Of a stretch of DNA of 64,000 nucleotides, positions 37,596 through 45,814 are shown in pieces. Position 1 is the stretch's first letter. Each line of letters opens with the position of its first letter. The stretch spans positions 1-64,000 of the forward strand of contig JANQOR010000041.1 in NCBI GenBank assembly GCA_028285685.1, read 5' to 3'. Both the position numbers and the translations under genes were made by a program. The stretch is from Cyclobacteriaceae bacterium (lineage in GTDB: Bacteria; Bacteroidota; Bacteroidia; Cytophagales; Cyclobacteriaceae). A model generated the notes under the pieces. It worked only from the letters and a program-made list of their open reading frames with translations, searched no databases and was not told where the DNA came from.

Positions 37596-38704
37596 TTGCT
37601 TGATGCTTGATGAAAACTTTGACTTATCCAGCCACCACCTATTACATCCTCACCTTCATAAAAAACAGCAGCCTGCCCTGGCGCAATAGCACTAACTCCA
37701 TTTCCAAAAAATACTTTCATGGTATCTCCCACTTGCTCAATAACGGCAGGAGTGCCAGTATCATTGTAACGTACCTTAGTGATTGTGTCCTTTCTTTCAT
37801 TATCGATGGACGAGTACTTTTGTAGATTTAGCTGATTCACATACATTCCATCGCGGCTCAGTTCATCAAAAGTGCCCAAGATTACCCTATTTTTATCTTT
37901 CTGAATTTCAGTAACATAGACTGGATAGCCTAAAGCTATTCCTAGGCCTTTTCTCTGTCCCACGGTGTAAAAAGGATACCCTTCATGTGTTCCAACCACC
38001 GAACCGTCTTCAAGCACGAATTCCCCTCCATCGACCTCTTTTTCGAGACCCTCTACTCTCCTCTTGAGAAAGCCTCGGTAGTCATTATCAGGAACAAAAC
38101 ATATTTCGTAAGATTCCGATTTCTGCACCAGTTCATGAAAACCTCTTTCAGTGGCCATATCCCGGATTTCGGACTTCTTTAGCTTGCCAAGGGGAAATTT
38201 TGTTCTACTAAGGCTTTCTTGCGAAATCCCCCAAAGTGCATATGACTGATCTTTGTAATCATCAAGTCCTTTTGAAACCACGAATCGACCGTTTTCCTCT
38301 CTAACATTTGCGTAGTGTCCTGTAGCTATGTGATCACATCCGAGCTTGTCAGCACGTCGAAGAAGCGCATCCCATTTGATGTGAGTGTTACATAAAACAC
38401 AAGGGTTTGGAGTTCGACCACTCAAGTACTCATTAGTAAAATGATCAATCACATAATCTCCAAATTCCTCCCTGATATCAATGATATAATGTGGAAAACC
38501 AAGATCTACCGCAATGTTCCTTGCATCATTGATAGAATCGAGACTGCAACAGCCTGTCTCCTTTTTACTTCCGCCTGAGTTTTGATAGTCCCATGTTTTC
38601 ATGGTCATTCCGATCACCTCATAGCCTTCTTCGTGTAGTAGTACTGCCGCGAGAGAGCTATCTATACCGCCGCTCATCGCTACTAAAATTCTTCCTTTAC
38701 TCAT
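37592..38704 (-). CDS. mnmA: tRNA 2-thiouridylase MnmA
   Basis: A 370-aa enzyme that adds sulphur to U34 of tRNAs for Lys, Glu and Gln. The PP-loop ATP site is SGGIDSS (11-17). The catalytic cysteines are Cys102 in NPCVLC and Cys202 in YEICFVPD, matching E. coli Cys102/Cys199. Further signatures are TGHYA and the C-terminal beta-barrel with GQAAVFYEGEDVIGGGWI. It is the first gene of the leftward operon ending with the TonB receptor. A -7-like box lies 45 bp upstream. Confidence 0.97.
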   Translation of the reverse strand: MSKGRILVAMSGGIDSSLAAVLLHEEGYEVIGMTMKTWDYQNSGGSKKETGCCSLDSINDARNIAVDLGFPHYIIDIREEFGDYVIDHFTNEYLSGRTPNPCVLCNTHIKWDALLRRADKLGCDHIATGHYANVREENGRFVVSKGLDDYKDQSYALWGISQESLSRTKFPLGKLKKSEIRDMATERGFHELVQKSESYEICFVPDNDYRGFLKRRVEGLEKEVDGGEFVLEDGSVVGTHEGYPFYTVGQRKGLGIALGYPVYVTEIQKDKNRVILGTFDELSRDGMYVNQLNLQKYSSIDNERKDTITKVRYNDTGTPAVIEQVGDTMKVFFGNGVSAIAPGQAAVFYEGEDVIGGGWISQSFHQASSN

Positions 38705-38748
38705 AGTTTGCTTATTGCCGGGTTCACAGCCACGGTTTACACATGCTG

Positions 38749-38756
38749 CAAATTTA
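38749..38756 (-). promoter_or_regulatory. -7 promoter box candidate for mnmA
   Basis: Read leftward, TAAATTTG matches TAnnTTTG and would start transcription near 38742, about 38 bp before the mnmA ATG. No clear -33 TTG is found at 19-21 bp. Confidence 0.4.
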
Positions 38757-38895
38757 ATTGGTTAATTGGTGAATTTTGGTTGATTGGTTAATTAGTTAGA
38801 TAGTCAAAAGAGATCCATAGGATTACCAGCGACTAGAAGATTTACAAAAACCAAAAACCAATTAACTTTTTTACTACTAGTTAACTAATTCACTA
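38752..38895. repeat. Low-complexity TTAATTGGTT repeats in inverted arrangement
   Basis: Between mnmA and arsM, 38752-38803 is a run of degenerate TTAATTGG units. An inverted set (AACCAATTAA at 38856-38865 and AACTAATTCAC further on) runs into the last codons before the arsM stop. The perfect 10-mer TTAATTGGTT at 38754-38763 is mirrored by AACCAATTAA. A ~50-bp unique stretch separates the arms. Confidence 0.55.
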
Positions 38896-39864
38896 TCAAC
38901 AACATCCTCCACCATCGTAGAAATAGGTACTTTCGGATACGACAATGTCTTCCCCAAGTTTTTCCAGGTTACTCGCCGTTTTGTCACAAACAGAGATGGG
39001 TTGATTATACATGAGAACGTGACCGGCTTTGTCGTCAAAGTATTCTTCCTTTCCTGTGTAAATAGCTGTTCTACCGGTAAATACGCAAGGACCATCTTGA
39101 GGCATAGGGTCTTTAATGGCGCAAACTTCCACGCTTTCAATAAAAATTGAGGTGTCTGTGTCGTAATGCGCTGGATCAAGGATTCGATATGGCCTCTTGG
39201 CCCGTATTTCCACCGTGCCGAATCCAACTTCAGTTATCAGGTCAATGTATTCTTGAAGTGGCAGTGAACCACTGAGACACAACCCTCTAAGCTCCGGATC
39301 ATTTTTCAGGTTTTCTGGCATATAATCTTCCGAGACGGGATCTGAAAGAACCAATCGTCCATGAGGCTTCAAAACACGATACATTTCCTTGAGTGCCTGT
39401 TTTAGATCTTCCTCATGGAAAATATTGAATAGGCAATTTTGCGCTGCAACGTTAATGGTTTCATTTTCTACTGGAAGAGCGAGTGCATCTCCTTTCCTTA
39501 AGCTCACATATTCTGATTTGAACCAGTCGTTTGTTTTTTCGGCAGTGAGGAAGTTTTCCGCGCAGGCAGTTAACATCTCATCCACCACATCCACGCCGAT
39601 GACGCCAGCTTTTTGCCTGCTGAAATAAGAGAACTGCAATAACTCCATTCCTCCGCCAACTCCAACGTAGAGAATCTTAGGTTTATTGATTAGATCCCGT
39701 GGATGAACCGTGCTTCCGCATCCATAGTTCATTTCCTGCATACGCTTTGGTATGTCAAGACCGGGGAAGGCCCAAATAGGAGTTGTGGTGCAACAAAGGC
39801 CAACATCTGGTGTTTCAGCGGCCTTCTTATAGATGTCTTTAGTCGTCTCTAAATATGTTTCCAA
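38896..39864 (-). CDS. arsM: Arsenite methyltransferase ArsM, arsenosugar-biosynthesis type
   Basis: A 322-aa SAM-dependent methyltransferase. Cysteines that could bind arsenic are Cys24/Cys25 (GLCCTT), Cys49 (NYGCGS) and the C-terminal GGGCC. The SAM site is LYVGVGGGMELLQFS, and RVLKPHGRLVLSDP is the following conserved strand. The long C-terminal extension with TGRTAIYTG and the terminal GGGCC is typical of ArsM of the arsenosugar pathway rather than of classical short ArsM. No ArsR, ArsB or radical-SAM ArsS gene is adjacent here. Confidence 0.85.
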   Translation of the reverse strand: METYLETTKDIYKKAAETPDVGLCCTTTPIWAFPGLDIPKRMQEMNYGCGSTVHPRDLINKPKILYVGVGGGMELLQFSYFSRQKAGVIGVDVVDEMLTACAENFLTAEKTNDWFKSEYVSLRKGDALALPVENETINVAAQNCLFNIFHEEDLKQALKEMYRVLKPHGRLVLSDPVSEDYMPENLKNDPELRGLCLSGSLPLQEYIDLITEVGFGTVEIRAKRPYRILDPAHYDTDTSIFIESVEVCAIKDPMPQDGPCVFTGRTAIYTGKEEYFDDKAGHVLMYNQPISVCDKTASNLEKLGEDIVVSESTYFYDGGGCC

Positions 39865-40004
39865 GAATGCTATGTTTTAATTACAATGTTAAGAATTGTT
39901 CAAATTACTCCCGCAACATGATCTGATTAGATTCGCGGAATGTAATTGACACGATAAATCAAATGAAGATCGCTTCAAATTAGTTCAGTAACTACCCATT
40001 GAGC

Positions 40005-41099
40005 TTACTTTCTTGATACATAATGTTCGGATATTGACTTTTCGATCGCCTTTATCGCATCGACAATCACTTGGCCTTCACCCCAATTTGTCAGTATAAC
40101 ATAGCCCAGATCGTATTCCGGATAAATGGCCAAGTTTCCCGCATAGCCATCATTGTCACTTCCGTGAAAGATCATTTGGGTATTTTCCCCTTTTACATCT
40201 ACCAGGAAGCATCCCAATCCATAATACCAATTATCATGGATCTGAAAATGCCTGTTCAACTGAATTTTGTTTATAGTATCCTGCTCCAACAATTTTAGTA
40301 AAAAGCGATTGAGATCGGTTACAGAACTAAAGGCGTTTCCTGCTCCGGCCAATGCCTCCATTTCCCAGGGTGAGGTTTCTCTTATGGGATCTGTCTCTAA
40401 GTAAGGTGTCGCCAATCGGCTTTGTAGCTCCTTTTCATACAATAAGGAAGTACTGGTCATTTTGAAAGGTGTGAAAATGTATTCCTGCATGAGGTTGGAT
40501 AAACTTCGTCCGGTCAAATTTTCCAGAGCTGTGCCCAACACACCGTAACCAAAATTGGAATAGTAAAATTGGGAACCAAAAGTGGTATCCATTCTCATCA
40601 TCTCTATTCCTTCCAAAAGATCATCCCTGGAGTATCCGAGGATAGGGTCTGGATCAATTCGATCTAAGTTTGCAGGATACGCTGGAAATTCTCCAGAATG
40701 CGTTGCAGCATCTTGAATCGTGACCCACTGTCCAGTAGTCGATTTTGGAAATACTGTTCCTGGGAATAGGTATTCCAATGTATCCGCCATCGAAACCCTG
40801 CCTTCATAAATGAGGTTGGCTAGCACTCGTCCCGTGAACATTTTAGTTATGGACCCTAACTGATAAAGGGTCGTCGCATCGACCAGTTCCTTTTTTTCCA
40901 GATCAGCATATCCGTAGGCTGTTTCAAGAACCACCTCACCATCTTTCACAATCCCCACGGCTATACTTGGAACCTTCTTTTCTGCGACAAACACATTTGC
41001 AAGGCTATCTATCCTTAGTTTTAGTGCTCTTTCGGTCTGACTTTTAGATTGACAACCGACAATGGTGAGAGCTATGATAAGCGTACTTAAATTCTTCAT
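40005..41099 (-). CDS. Lipoprotein serine hydrolase, class C beta-lactamase family
   Basis: About 364 aa from the ATG at 41099 (MKNLSTLIIALTIVGCQS lipoprotein signal); the frame also opens at 41114. The nucleophile is in LGSITKMFTG (SxxK), the second motif is YYSNFGYG, and the third is FHGSDNDGYAG (H-G-S). It belongs to the same superfamily as the hydrolase at 21344 but is clearly a different branch. It stands alone. The 140-bp gap to arsM holds no recognised signal. Confidence 0.85.
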   Translation of the reverse strand: MKNLSTLIIALTIVGCQSKSQTERALKLRIDSLANVFVAEKKVPSIAVGIVKDGEVVLETAYGYADLEKKELVDATTLYQLGSITKMFTGRVLANLIYEGRVSMADTLEYLFPGTVFPKSTTGQWVTIQDAATHSGEFPAYPANLDRIDPDPILGYSRDDLLEGIEMMRMDTTFGSQFYYSNFGYGVLGTALENLTGRSLSNLMQEYIFTPFKMTSTSLLYEKELQSRLATPYLETDPIRETSPWEMEALAGAGNAFSSVTDLNRFLLKLLEQDTINKIQLNRHFQIHDNWYYGLGCFLVDVKGENTQMIFHGSDNDGYAGNLAIYPEYDLGYVILTNWGEGQVIVDAIKAIEKSISEHYVSRK

Positions 41100-41201
41100 T
41101 TGGCAAGATGGCAAAGCCTCAATCTAGCAAAGGTTTGATACACACTGAAACAATCGAAGTAATTATTGTCGAGTATTACTTTCTTTGCGAAAAAACCAAG
41201 C

Positions 41202-41807
41202 ATGTCTTTAAGAACCTACGTGAAAATTTCTAATGTTTCAAATCTCAGTGATGCGCGGTATTGTGCTGGAATGGGTGTGGATATCCTGGGCTTTAACATC
41301 GATCCAGCATCTGGTGATTCACTTTCTTCTGAGGATTTTAAAGAGATCACTGAATGGGTAGCAGGAGTGCAATTTGCTGGAGAATTTCAATCATCCGGTG
41401 TTGAGGAGATCAAAACATCGGTTAAAAATTATCCAATCGACTTTATAGAGATTTCATCGATGGACCTGGTTGAAAAAGTTGGGCTGCTCGGTCTTCCTAT
41501 TATTTTCAAAATAACGGTCAATTCAGATGATGACCTGACCAATCTACCCTCCCGTATGAGTTACCTGGACGAACTTGTTAAGATGATCATTTTGAAGAGC
41601 CCAAATGCTGAGATGCATGATGAGTTAGATCGATTTGTGTCGTACTACAACGGGAACCTTAAGCTCATTAAGGGTTATGCTGTTTCGCCTTCAGAGGCCC
41701 TGGCTCGGTTTCCAGGACTAGAAATGGAAGCTACCAAAGAGGAGAAACCAGGTTTCAAAGATTATGGTGATATTATGGATGTGCTTGAGGTTATCGAAGA
41801 AGACTAA
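41202..41807 (+). CDS. Phosphoribosylanthranilate-isomerase-like (TrpF-like) protein, catalytic Cys replaced
   Basis: A 201-aa TIM-barrel-like protein. Its start YVKISNVSNLSDARYCAGMG and DILGFNID follow the TrpF opening (KICGI ... LGF). The general-acid Cys is Ser, and the glycine-rich phosphate loop of true TrpF is not visible; a KPGFKDY motif near the end matches the SPGxKD of TrpF. No other trp genes are near. I chose ATG 41202 over a TTG at 41166 because homologues begin close to VKIS. It may have a different substrate or a binding role. It overlaps the convergent aminotransferase by 4 bp. Confidence 0.6.
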   Translation: MSLRTYVKISNVSNLSDARYCAGMGVDILGFNIDPASGDSLSSEDFKEITEWVAGVQFAGEFQSSGVEEIKTSVKNYPIDFIEISSMDLVEKVGLLGLPIIFKITVNSDDDLTNLPSRMSYLDELVKMIILKSPNAEMHDELDRFVSYYNGNLKLIKGYAVSPSEALARFPGLEMEATKEEKPGFKDYGDIMDVLEVIEED

Positions 41808-42922
41808 ACGCCAAATCGTTCCTTCAAAGCATCTTTCACTCGTTCGAGTCCTTCAAGGATGTATCCCTTTCTTTCTCCTATCCCAATTCTAAAATGGTGA
41901 TCCATTCCGAAGCAGTCTCCGGCAACAATGAAGACGCTCTTTTCTTCCCTCAACCAATCGGATAATTCTGTGGAGTTTATATCCAGGTCATACTTAACGA
42001 ATAGCATTCCACCACCCAATGGTGGAACATACTTGAAAAGATTCCCGTATTGATCAAGCCACTCAGTAACTGCTATCAAGTTTTCGTTAAGCATGTCTCG
42101 GTTCCTGGTGAGTATTTCCAGGCGTTTCTCTGGTGTTAAAGCTATTTCCGCAAGATAATGGCTCATTATGCCTGCAGTGATCGACGTATAATCATGGTAG
42201 GCCCAGGTCTCGGCTATGATCTCTTTTGGCCCTGCCAACCAACCAAGTCGTAAACCCGGAAGTGCATAAGCCTTTGACAAACCACCTGTAACCATCACCT
42301 TATCATACAGTTCTATGAAACTGGGATTTTGTTTACCATTTAGTTCTGCTCCCCTATATACCTCATCGCTATAGATCCACGCATCAGCGGCCTGTGCTAT
42401 TTCAACAATTGCCATCATCTCTTCCCTTGATAGTACGTACCCTGTTGGATTATTGGGATTACACAGAGCTATTATCTTCGTTTTTGAGGAAACAAGATCT
42501 GCAAGTTCTTTAAGATCAGGAGCCCATCTGTTTTCTTCCCTCAGGTGAAAGGCTTTGACCTCACAGCCCATTTCTTGAGCAACTCCCCAAATTTGCATGT
42601 AGTTAGGGATCATCATGACTACTTCATCTCCCTTTTCCAATAATGTGTGACAGGCTACGAAGTTGGCTTCAGCAGATCCATTTGTAACCAAAACATTATT
42701 CTCATCTACTTCTGGGTACAATGCACTTATCCGCTCTCGTAGTGGCATCGAACCATTTGTCTGACCGTATCCCAAGACAATATTACCTAGCTCTTCTAAT
42801 TGGTCGGCATTCAAAAACTCTTTTAAAGTGTAGGGATGAAAACCACTCTCAGTAAGGTTGTAATCGACCGTATTTTCAAAAAGAGATTGTATTCGCTCGA
42901 GTTCAAAAATTGGAATATTCAT
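41804..42922 (-). CDS. PLP-dependent class I/II aminotransferase
   Basis: A 372-aa fold-type I aminotransferase. The PLP lysine is Lys217 in GGLSKAYALPGLRLGW. Asn157 in NPNNPTG and Asp186 in SDEVYRG are the usual cofactor contacts, and RIGIG near the end holds the substrate-carboxylate arginine. It belongs to the MalY/AspC-like branch; the substrate cannot be read. It is third in an operon with ornithine-cyclodeaminase-like and threonine-dehydratase-like genes (ATGA overlap with the former), so it probably acts on the same amino-acid intermediate. Confidence 0.85.
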   Translation of the reverse strand: MNIPIFELERIQSLFENTVDYNLTESGFHPYTLKEFLNADQLEELGNIVLGYGQTNGSMPLRERISALYPEVDENNVLVTNGSAEANFVACHTLLEKGDEVVMMIPNYMQIWGVAQEMGCEVKAFHLREENRWAPDLKELADLVSSKTKIIALCNPNNPTGYVLSREEMMAIVEIAQAADAWIYSDEVYRGAELNGKQNPSFIELYDKVMVTGGLSKAYALPGLRLGWLAGPKEIIAETWAYHDYTSITAGIMSHYLAEIALTPEKRLEILTRNRDMLNENLIAVTEWLDQYGNLFKYVPPLGGGMLFVKYDLDINSTELSDWLREEKSVFIVAGDCFGMDHHFRIGIGERKGYILEGLERVKDALKERFGV

Positions 42923-43875
42923 TGATTAGTTTGATTTAGATACTGAGAATAGACAGCTTCAGCGATCATGATGTCTTGTACCGCTACCCCAGTCAGGTCC
43001 GCAATGGTTATTTGCTGATCATTGGTTCTTAGAAGGTTCACATCTTGCAACGCAGATCCAAGCTCAACAACATTTTCCCTTGAAATAGACCCGTCCCGGA
43101 CCGATTGAAAGATCTCACCTCTAGCTTCACTTTGCGGAATACTATCTGAGATTAGCACGTCAGCCTTTTTCAGGAGTCGTCCTGAAAGTTCTCTTTTTTT
43201 CGGTGTATCTGATCCTACTGCGGTGATGTGAGTACCAGGTTGAACATCGACCTCATCCAGCAGTGGCTCCTTTGACGCAGTGGTTGTCACGATCAAGTTG
43301 GCATTCCTAGCTACCTCACTGGGTGATTCGGCAAGATGAATATCGAGTTCGGGATATTCCTCCTTCATTAGCTGAGCTTTTCCATTGCTCCGTCCCCACA
43401 GCCAAACAATCTTGCAATTCGTCTGCCTGACATGAAATTCCAGATGCAACCTAGCCTGAATGCCTGTCCCCAGAATTCCAACTGAGGTGATCTTTTGAGG
43501 TGCAAAATATTTGGCCACTAATGCGCCCGCAGCTGCGGTTCTCAGATCCGTTAGTCTGCCATTATCCAAGAGAACGGCCATAACTGCTCCAGTGAGCTGA
43601 CTAAACAAAAGCATCATGCCCTGGCTGGAGGAAATTCCTATTTCGGAATTGGCAGGAAATCCCGAGGCGATTTTTATGGTATAAGATTCCTTGCCCTTGA
43701 TGTAGCCGTATTTGATATGAGTTTCACCTGGTGGTTCTTCGAAAATCAATTCACCCACTGGAGGCACTATCGCATTTCCATTGCTATATTGGATGAACCC
43801 TTCTTTCATCGCCTCGAGAAGGTCGATCTCCTTCACCGTCTCCAGTATTTCGCTTTCATAAATGAGGGTTGCCAT
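42919..43875 (-). CDS. Ornithine cyclodeaminase / mu-crystallin family NAD(P)-dependent enzyme
   Basis: About 318 aa from the ATG at 43875; an ATG three codons earlier is possible. Signatures are KIASGFPAN, LDNGRLTDLRTAAAGALVAKY, the Rossmann motif GILGTGIQARLHLE, and ITAVGSDTPKKRELS. The family includes ornithine cyclodeaminase, alanine dehydrogenase, EutC and iminosuccinate reductase BhcD. Being paired with a threonine-dehydratase-like gene fits the EutB-EutC or BhcB-BhcD couples better than ornithine metabolism. It overlaps both neighbours. Confidence 0.82.
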   Translation of the reverse strand: MATLIYESEILETVKEIDLLEAMKEGFIQYSNGNAIVPPVGELIFEEPPGETHIKYGYIKGKESYTIKIASGFPANSEIGISSSQGMMLLFSQLTGAVMAVLLDNGRLTDLRTAAAGALVAKYFAPQKITSVGILGTGIQARLHLEFHVRQTNCKIVWLWGRSNGKAQLMKEEYPELDIHLAESPSEVARNANLIVTTTASKEPLLDEVDVQPGTHITAVGSDTPKKRELSGRLLKKADVLISDSIPQSEARGEIFQSVRDGSISRENVVELGSALQDVNLLRTNDQQITIADLTGVAVQDIMIAEAVYSQYLNQTNQ

Positions 43876-44824
43876 ATTCTGCAAGGATCTTCGTCAGTAA
43901 GTCAATATTGATCTTCTTTCCCGTTAGCACTATTGCTACCTTCTTTCCGCGATATTTGTCTGTATTCATTAGCGTGGCAACAGATAAGGCCGCACCAGGT
44001 TCAATAATGGTCTGATGATTTCGCACAATAAATGCTACTGCCTCCCTGATCTGCTCTTCCGTACATAAGTCAATTCCAGAGAGATGTTGACGACAGATCT
44101 GGTAGGTAATGCTATTATCTTCCAGGCCGCCGGCAGTGGCATCTGATATGGTGTCATCTTCAGATGGTTCGACTATATGCCCATTCTTGATTGAATGATA
44201 CATTTCCGCAGCATTTTCTGGTTGACTTCCAATTACTTCAATTGCATTATTTGTACTGAAATAAGTCGCTAATCCTGAAATTAAACCACCACCTCCTATG
44301 GACGCCATAACTACTTCTACATCAGAAAGTTGTTCTTCAATTTCAATGCCGATCGTTCCTTGGCCCGCTATGATTTCAGGGTCATTGTATGGATGTACCA
44401 AAACACCATCAATTTCATTGGCGAATTCTGCTGCTCTTTGTTCAGCTTCCATACTTTTCTCACCAAAGTATCTGATGTCTACCGAGTATGGTTCAAGAGC
44501 CTTCACTTTAGCAGGAATGGCTTTTTCAGGAAGAAACAAGACACTCTTAATGCCACGCATATTTGTCACGTGGGCAAAGGCCGCGCCATGATTGCCGGTG
44601 GAAGCTGCTACCAGAGTTTTCCTCGAATCGCTTGGGCTAAGGCCATTGATTTTATTCAAGGCTCCACGCAGTTTAAATGATCCGGAATTCTGCAGATGTT
44701 CCATTTTAAGATATACACTGGCTCCGGAAACTTTACTCAACTCGCTGGAGTACACCATTGGGGTCTTAAAGACTTGGTCATCGAATCGATTGTGCGCTTT
44801 GATTATGTCATCTCTTGTTACCAT
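43856..44824 (-). CDS. Threonine/hydroxyaspartate dehydratase-like PLP enzyme
   Basis: A 322-aa fold-type II PLP enzyme. The Schiff-base lysine is Lys51 in SGSFKLRGA. The substrate loop is ASTGNHGAA and the phosphate cup is SIGGGGLISG. There is no C-terminal ACT domain, so it is a catabolic type (TdcB, serine racemase, EutB, BhcB). It is first in a three-gene operon, and its start lies just 20-30 bp after an intrinsic terminator that overlaps a small upstream ORF, suggesting attenuation control. Confidence 0.87.
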   Translation of the reverse strand: MVTRDDIIKAHNRFDDQVFKTPMVYSSELSKVSGASVYLKMEHLQNSGSFKLRGALNKINGLSPSDSRKTLVAASTGNHGAAFAHVTNMRGIKSVLFLPEKAIPAKVKALEPYSVDIRYFGEKSMEAEQRAAEFANEIDGVLVHPYNDPEIIAGQGTIGIEIEEQLSDVEVVMASIGGGGLISGLATYFSTNNAIEVIGSQPENAAEMYHSIKNGHIVEPSEDDTISDATAGGLEDNSITYQICRQHLSGIDLCTEEQIREAVAFIVRNHQTIIEPGAALSVATLMNTDKYRGKKVAIVLTGKKINIDLLTKILAEYGNPHL

Positions 44825-44844
44825 ACACTGTTGGTCGGATATGA

Positions 44845-44898
44845 TTTAAAATAAAAACTCCGCATACCTAATATTGCTTGTTAAGGTATGCGGAGTTT
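44845..44898 (-). terminator. Leader terminator (attenuator candidate) before the dehydratase operon
   Basis: Leftward, AAACTCCGCATACCT (44898-44884), a 14-nt loop and AGGTATGCGGAGTTT (44869-44855) make a perfect 15-bp stem followed by TTTTTATTTT-like sequence. It ends about 20 bp before the dehydratase ATG, leaving no room for a promoter in between. The first arm lies inside the 44-aa leader ORF, whose TAG stop (44870-44868) falls where the second arm begins. Confidence 0.85.
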
Positions 44899-45002
44899 CC
44901 ACAAGAAATCGAGCTCGCTTCCCCAGTTTCTTCCTTACGTCGAAAAGCAAACCTGTAACTTAGTTTACCGAAATTTCTTCTGCCTCTAAAATAGGCATTC
45001 AT
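44868..45002 (-). CDS. Small leader ORF, 44 aa, ending inside the terminator hairpin
   Basis: ATG at 45002, TAG at 44870-44868. The product is basic and aromatic at the start (MNAYFRGRRNFGKLSYRF), followed by RRKEETGEASS and ending NSAYLNKQY. The codons for GNSAYL form the first terminator arm, so a ribosome reaching the stop would cover that arm. It is either a leader peptide controlling the operon or an independent small protein with its own terminator. I know of no homologue. Confidence 0.55.
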   Translation of the reverse strand: MNAYFRGRRNFGKLSYRFAFRRKEETGEASSISCGNSAYLNKQY

Positions 45003-45084
45003 ATCCAAAAACAAAATGAAGTGATGAGTGGCTAATCGTAACCTGGGAAGTTGATTCTCGTTCTCATTTCAAAATTTTCATGAA

Positions 45085-45678
45085 ATGAACAAGCCGATCC
45101 TAATATTCATGTTTTTAGCCTTGATATTCCAGTCGTGCACAAACACGACTAACTCTGGACTGCCATCGCCTTTGGTGGATGGATGGGCAGATGAGTATCA
45201 AGAGCTCGGGGCTCAGCCCATCAACCTTTCTGACAGTGTGGACCTATATTTCTATCAGAATGACCATTATGTTTGGATCTGCTATACCTATCCATCAGAG
45301 AGTTTTGGAACCTTGGATATGAAAATTGAGACAGAAAATCTTGATGAACCATTAAACCTTCATGTCTCCGCTCAAGTGGGTGAATGGCCTGTTAATAAAC
45401 CTGAATTGGCCCCTAAAGACCCACTGAGTGATCGTTGGTGGAATATGAAAGGTTGGATCTCGAATGAAGTATGGCCAAATGGTATAGATAGATCTGGGGA
45501 GGTGGCAAGACCAAAATTTAAAAATGCACCGGCAAGAGAGCTACAGCTTAGCAAAGAACGATTTGGACGTGGAAAATGGGAGATTTCAATGGAAATAAGA
45601 GCTATCAAAAGTTCAGATGGATTTATCAGCTTGCAATTCCCGGAAAATAAATCTGCTTACATTCTGAATGTAAATTAG
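45085..45678 (+). CDS. Lipoprotein of unknown function
   Basis: A 197-aa protein with a lipoprotein signal (LIFMFLALIFQSCTN). The mature part contains DGWADEYQELGAQPINLSDS, VDLYFYQNDHYVWICYTYP and KWEISMEIRAIK, a beta-sandwich-like pattern suggestive of carbohydrate-binding CBM9-like or DOMON-like folds, but I cannot assign it. It is divergent from the dehydratase operon and followed by an intrinsic terminator. Confidence 0.6.
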   Translation: MNKPILIFMFLALIFQSCTNTTNSGLPSPLVDGWADEYQELGAQPINLSDSVDLYFYQNDHYVWICYTYPSESFGTLDMKIETENLDEPLNLHVSAQVGEWPVNKPELAPKDPLSDRWWNMKGWISNEVWPNGIDRSGEVARPKFKNAPARELQLSKERFGRGKWEISMEIRAIKSSDGFISLQFPENKSAYILNVN

Positions 45679-45766
45679 TTGGATGTTTTCCGATGTGACT
45701 CGCTTCGATTAGTGGATTGTTTGCTAACATTGCATTACCCAAATAAACAACCTCCCCCAACAATGT

Positions 45767-45796
45767 AGTAACCCCGTCTGTGGTTACTTTTTTTAT
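45767..45796 (+). terminator. Intrinsic terminator 18 bp before asnB
   Basis: AGTAACC (45767-45773), an 8-nt loop, GGTTACT (45782-45788), then TTTTTTATTG. It can end the lipoprotein transcript, but it also sits directly before asnB, leaving no room for a promoter between hairpin and start. Confidence 0.8.
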
Positions 45797-45814
45797 TGTT
45801 AATTCTTTAAATGT

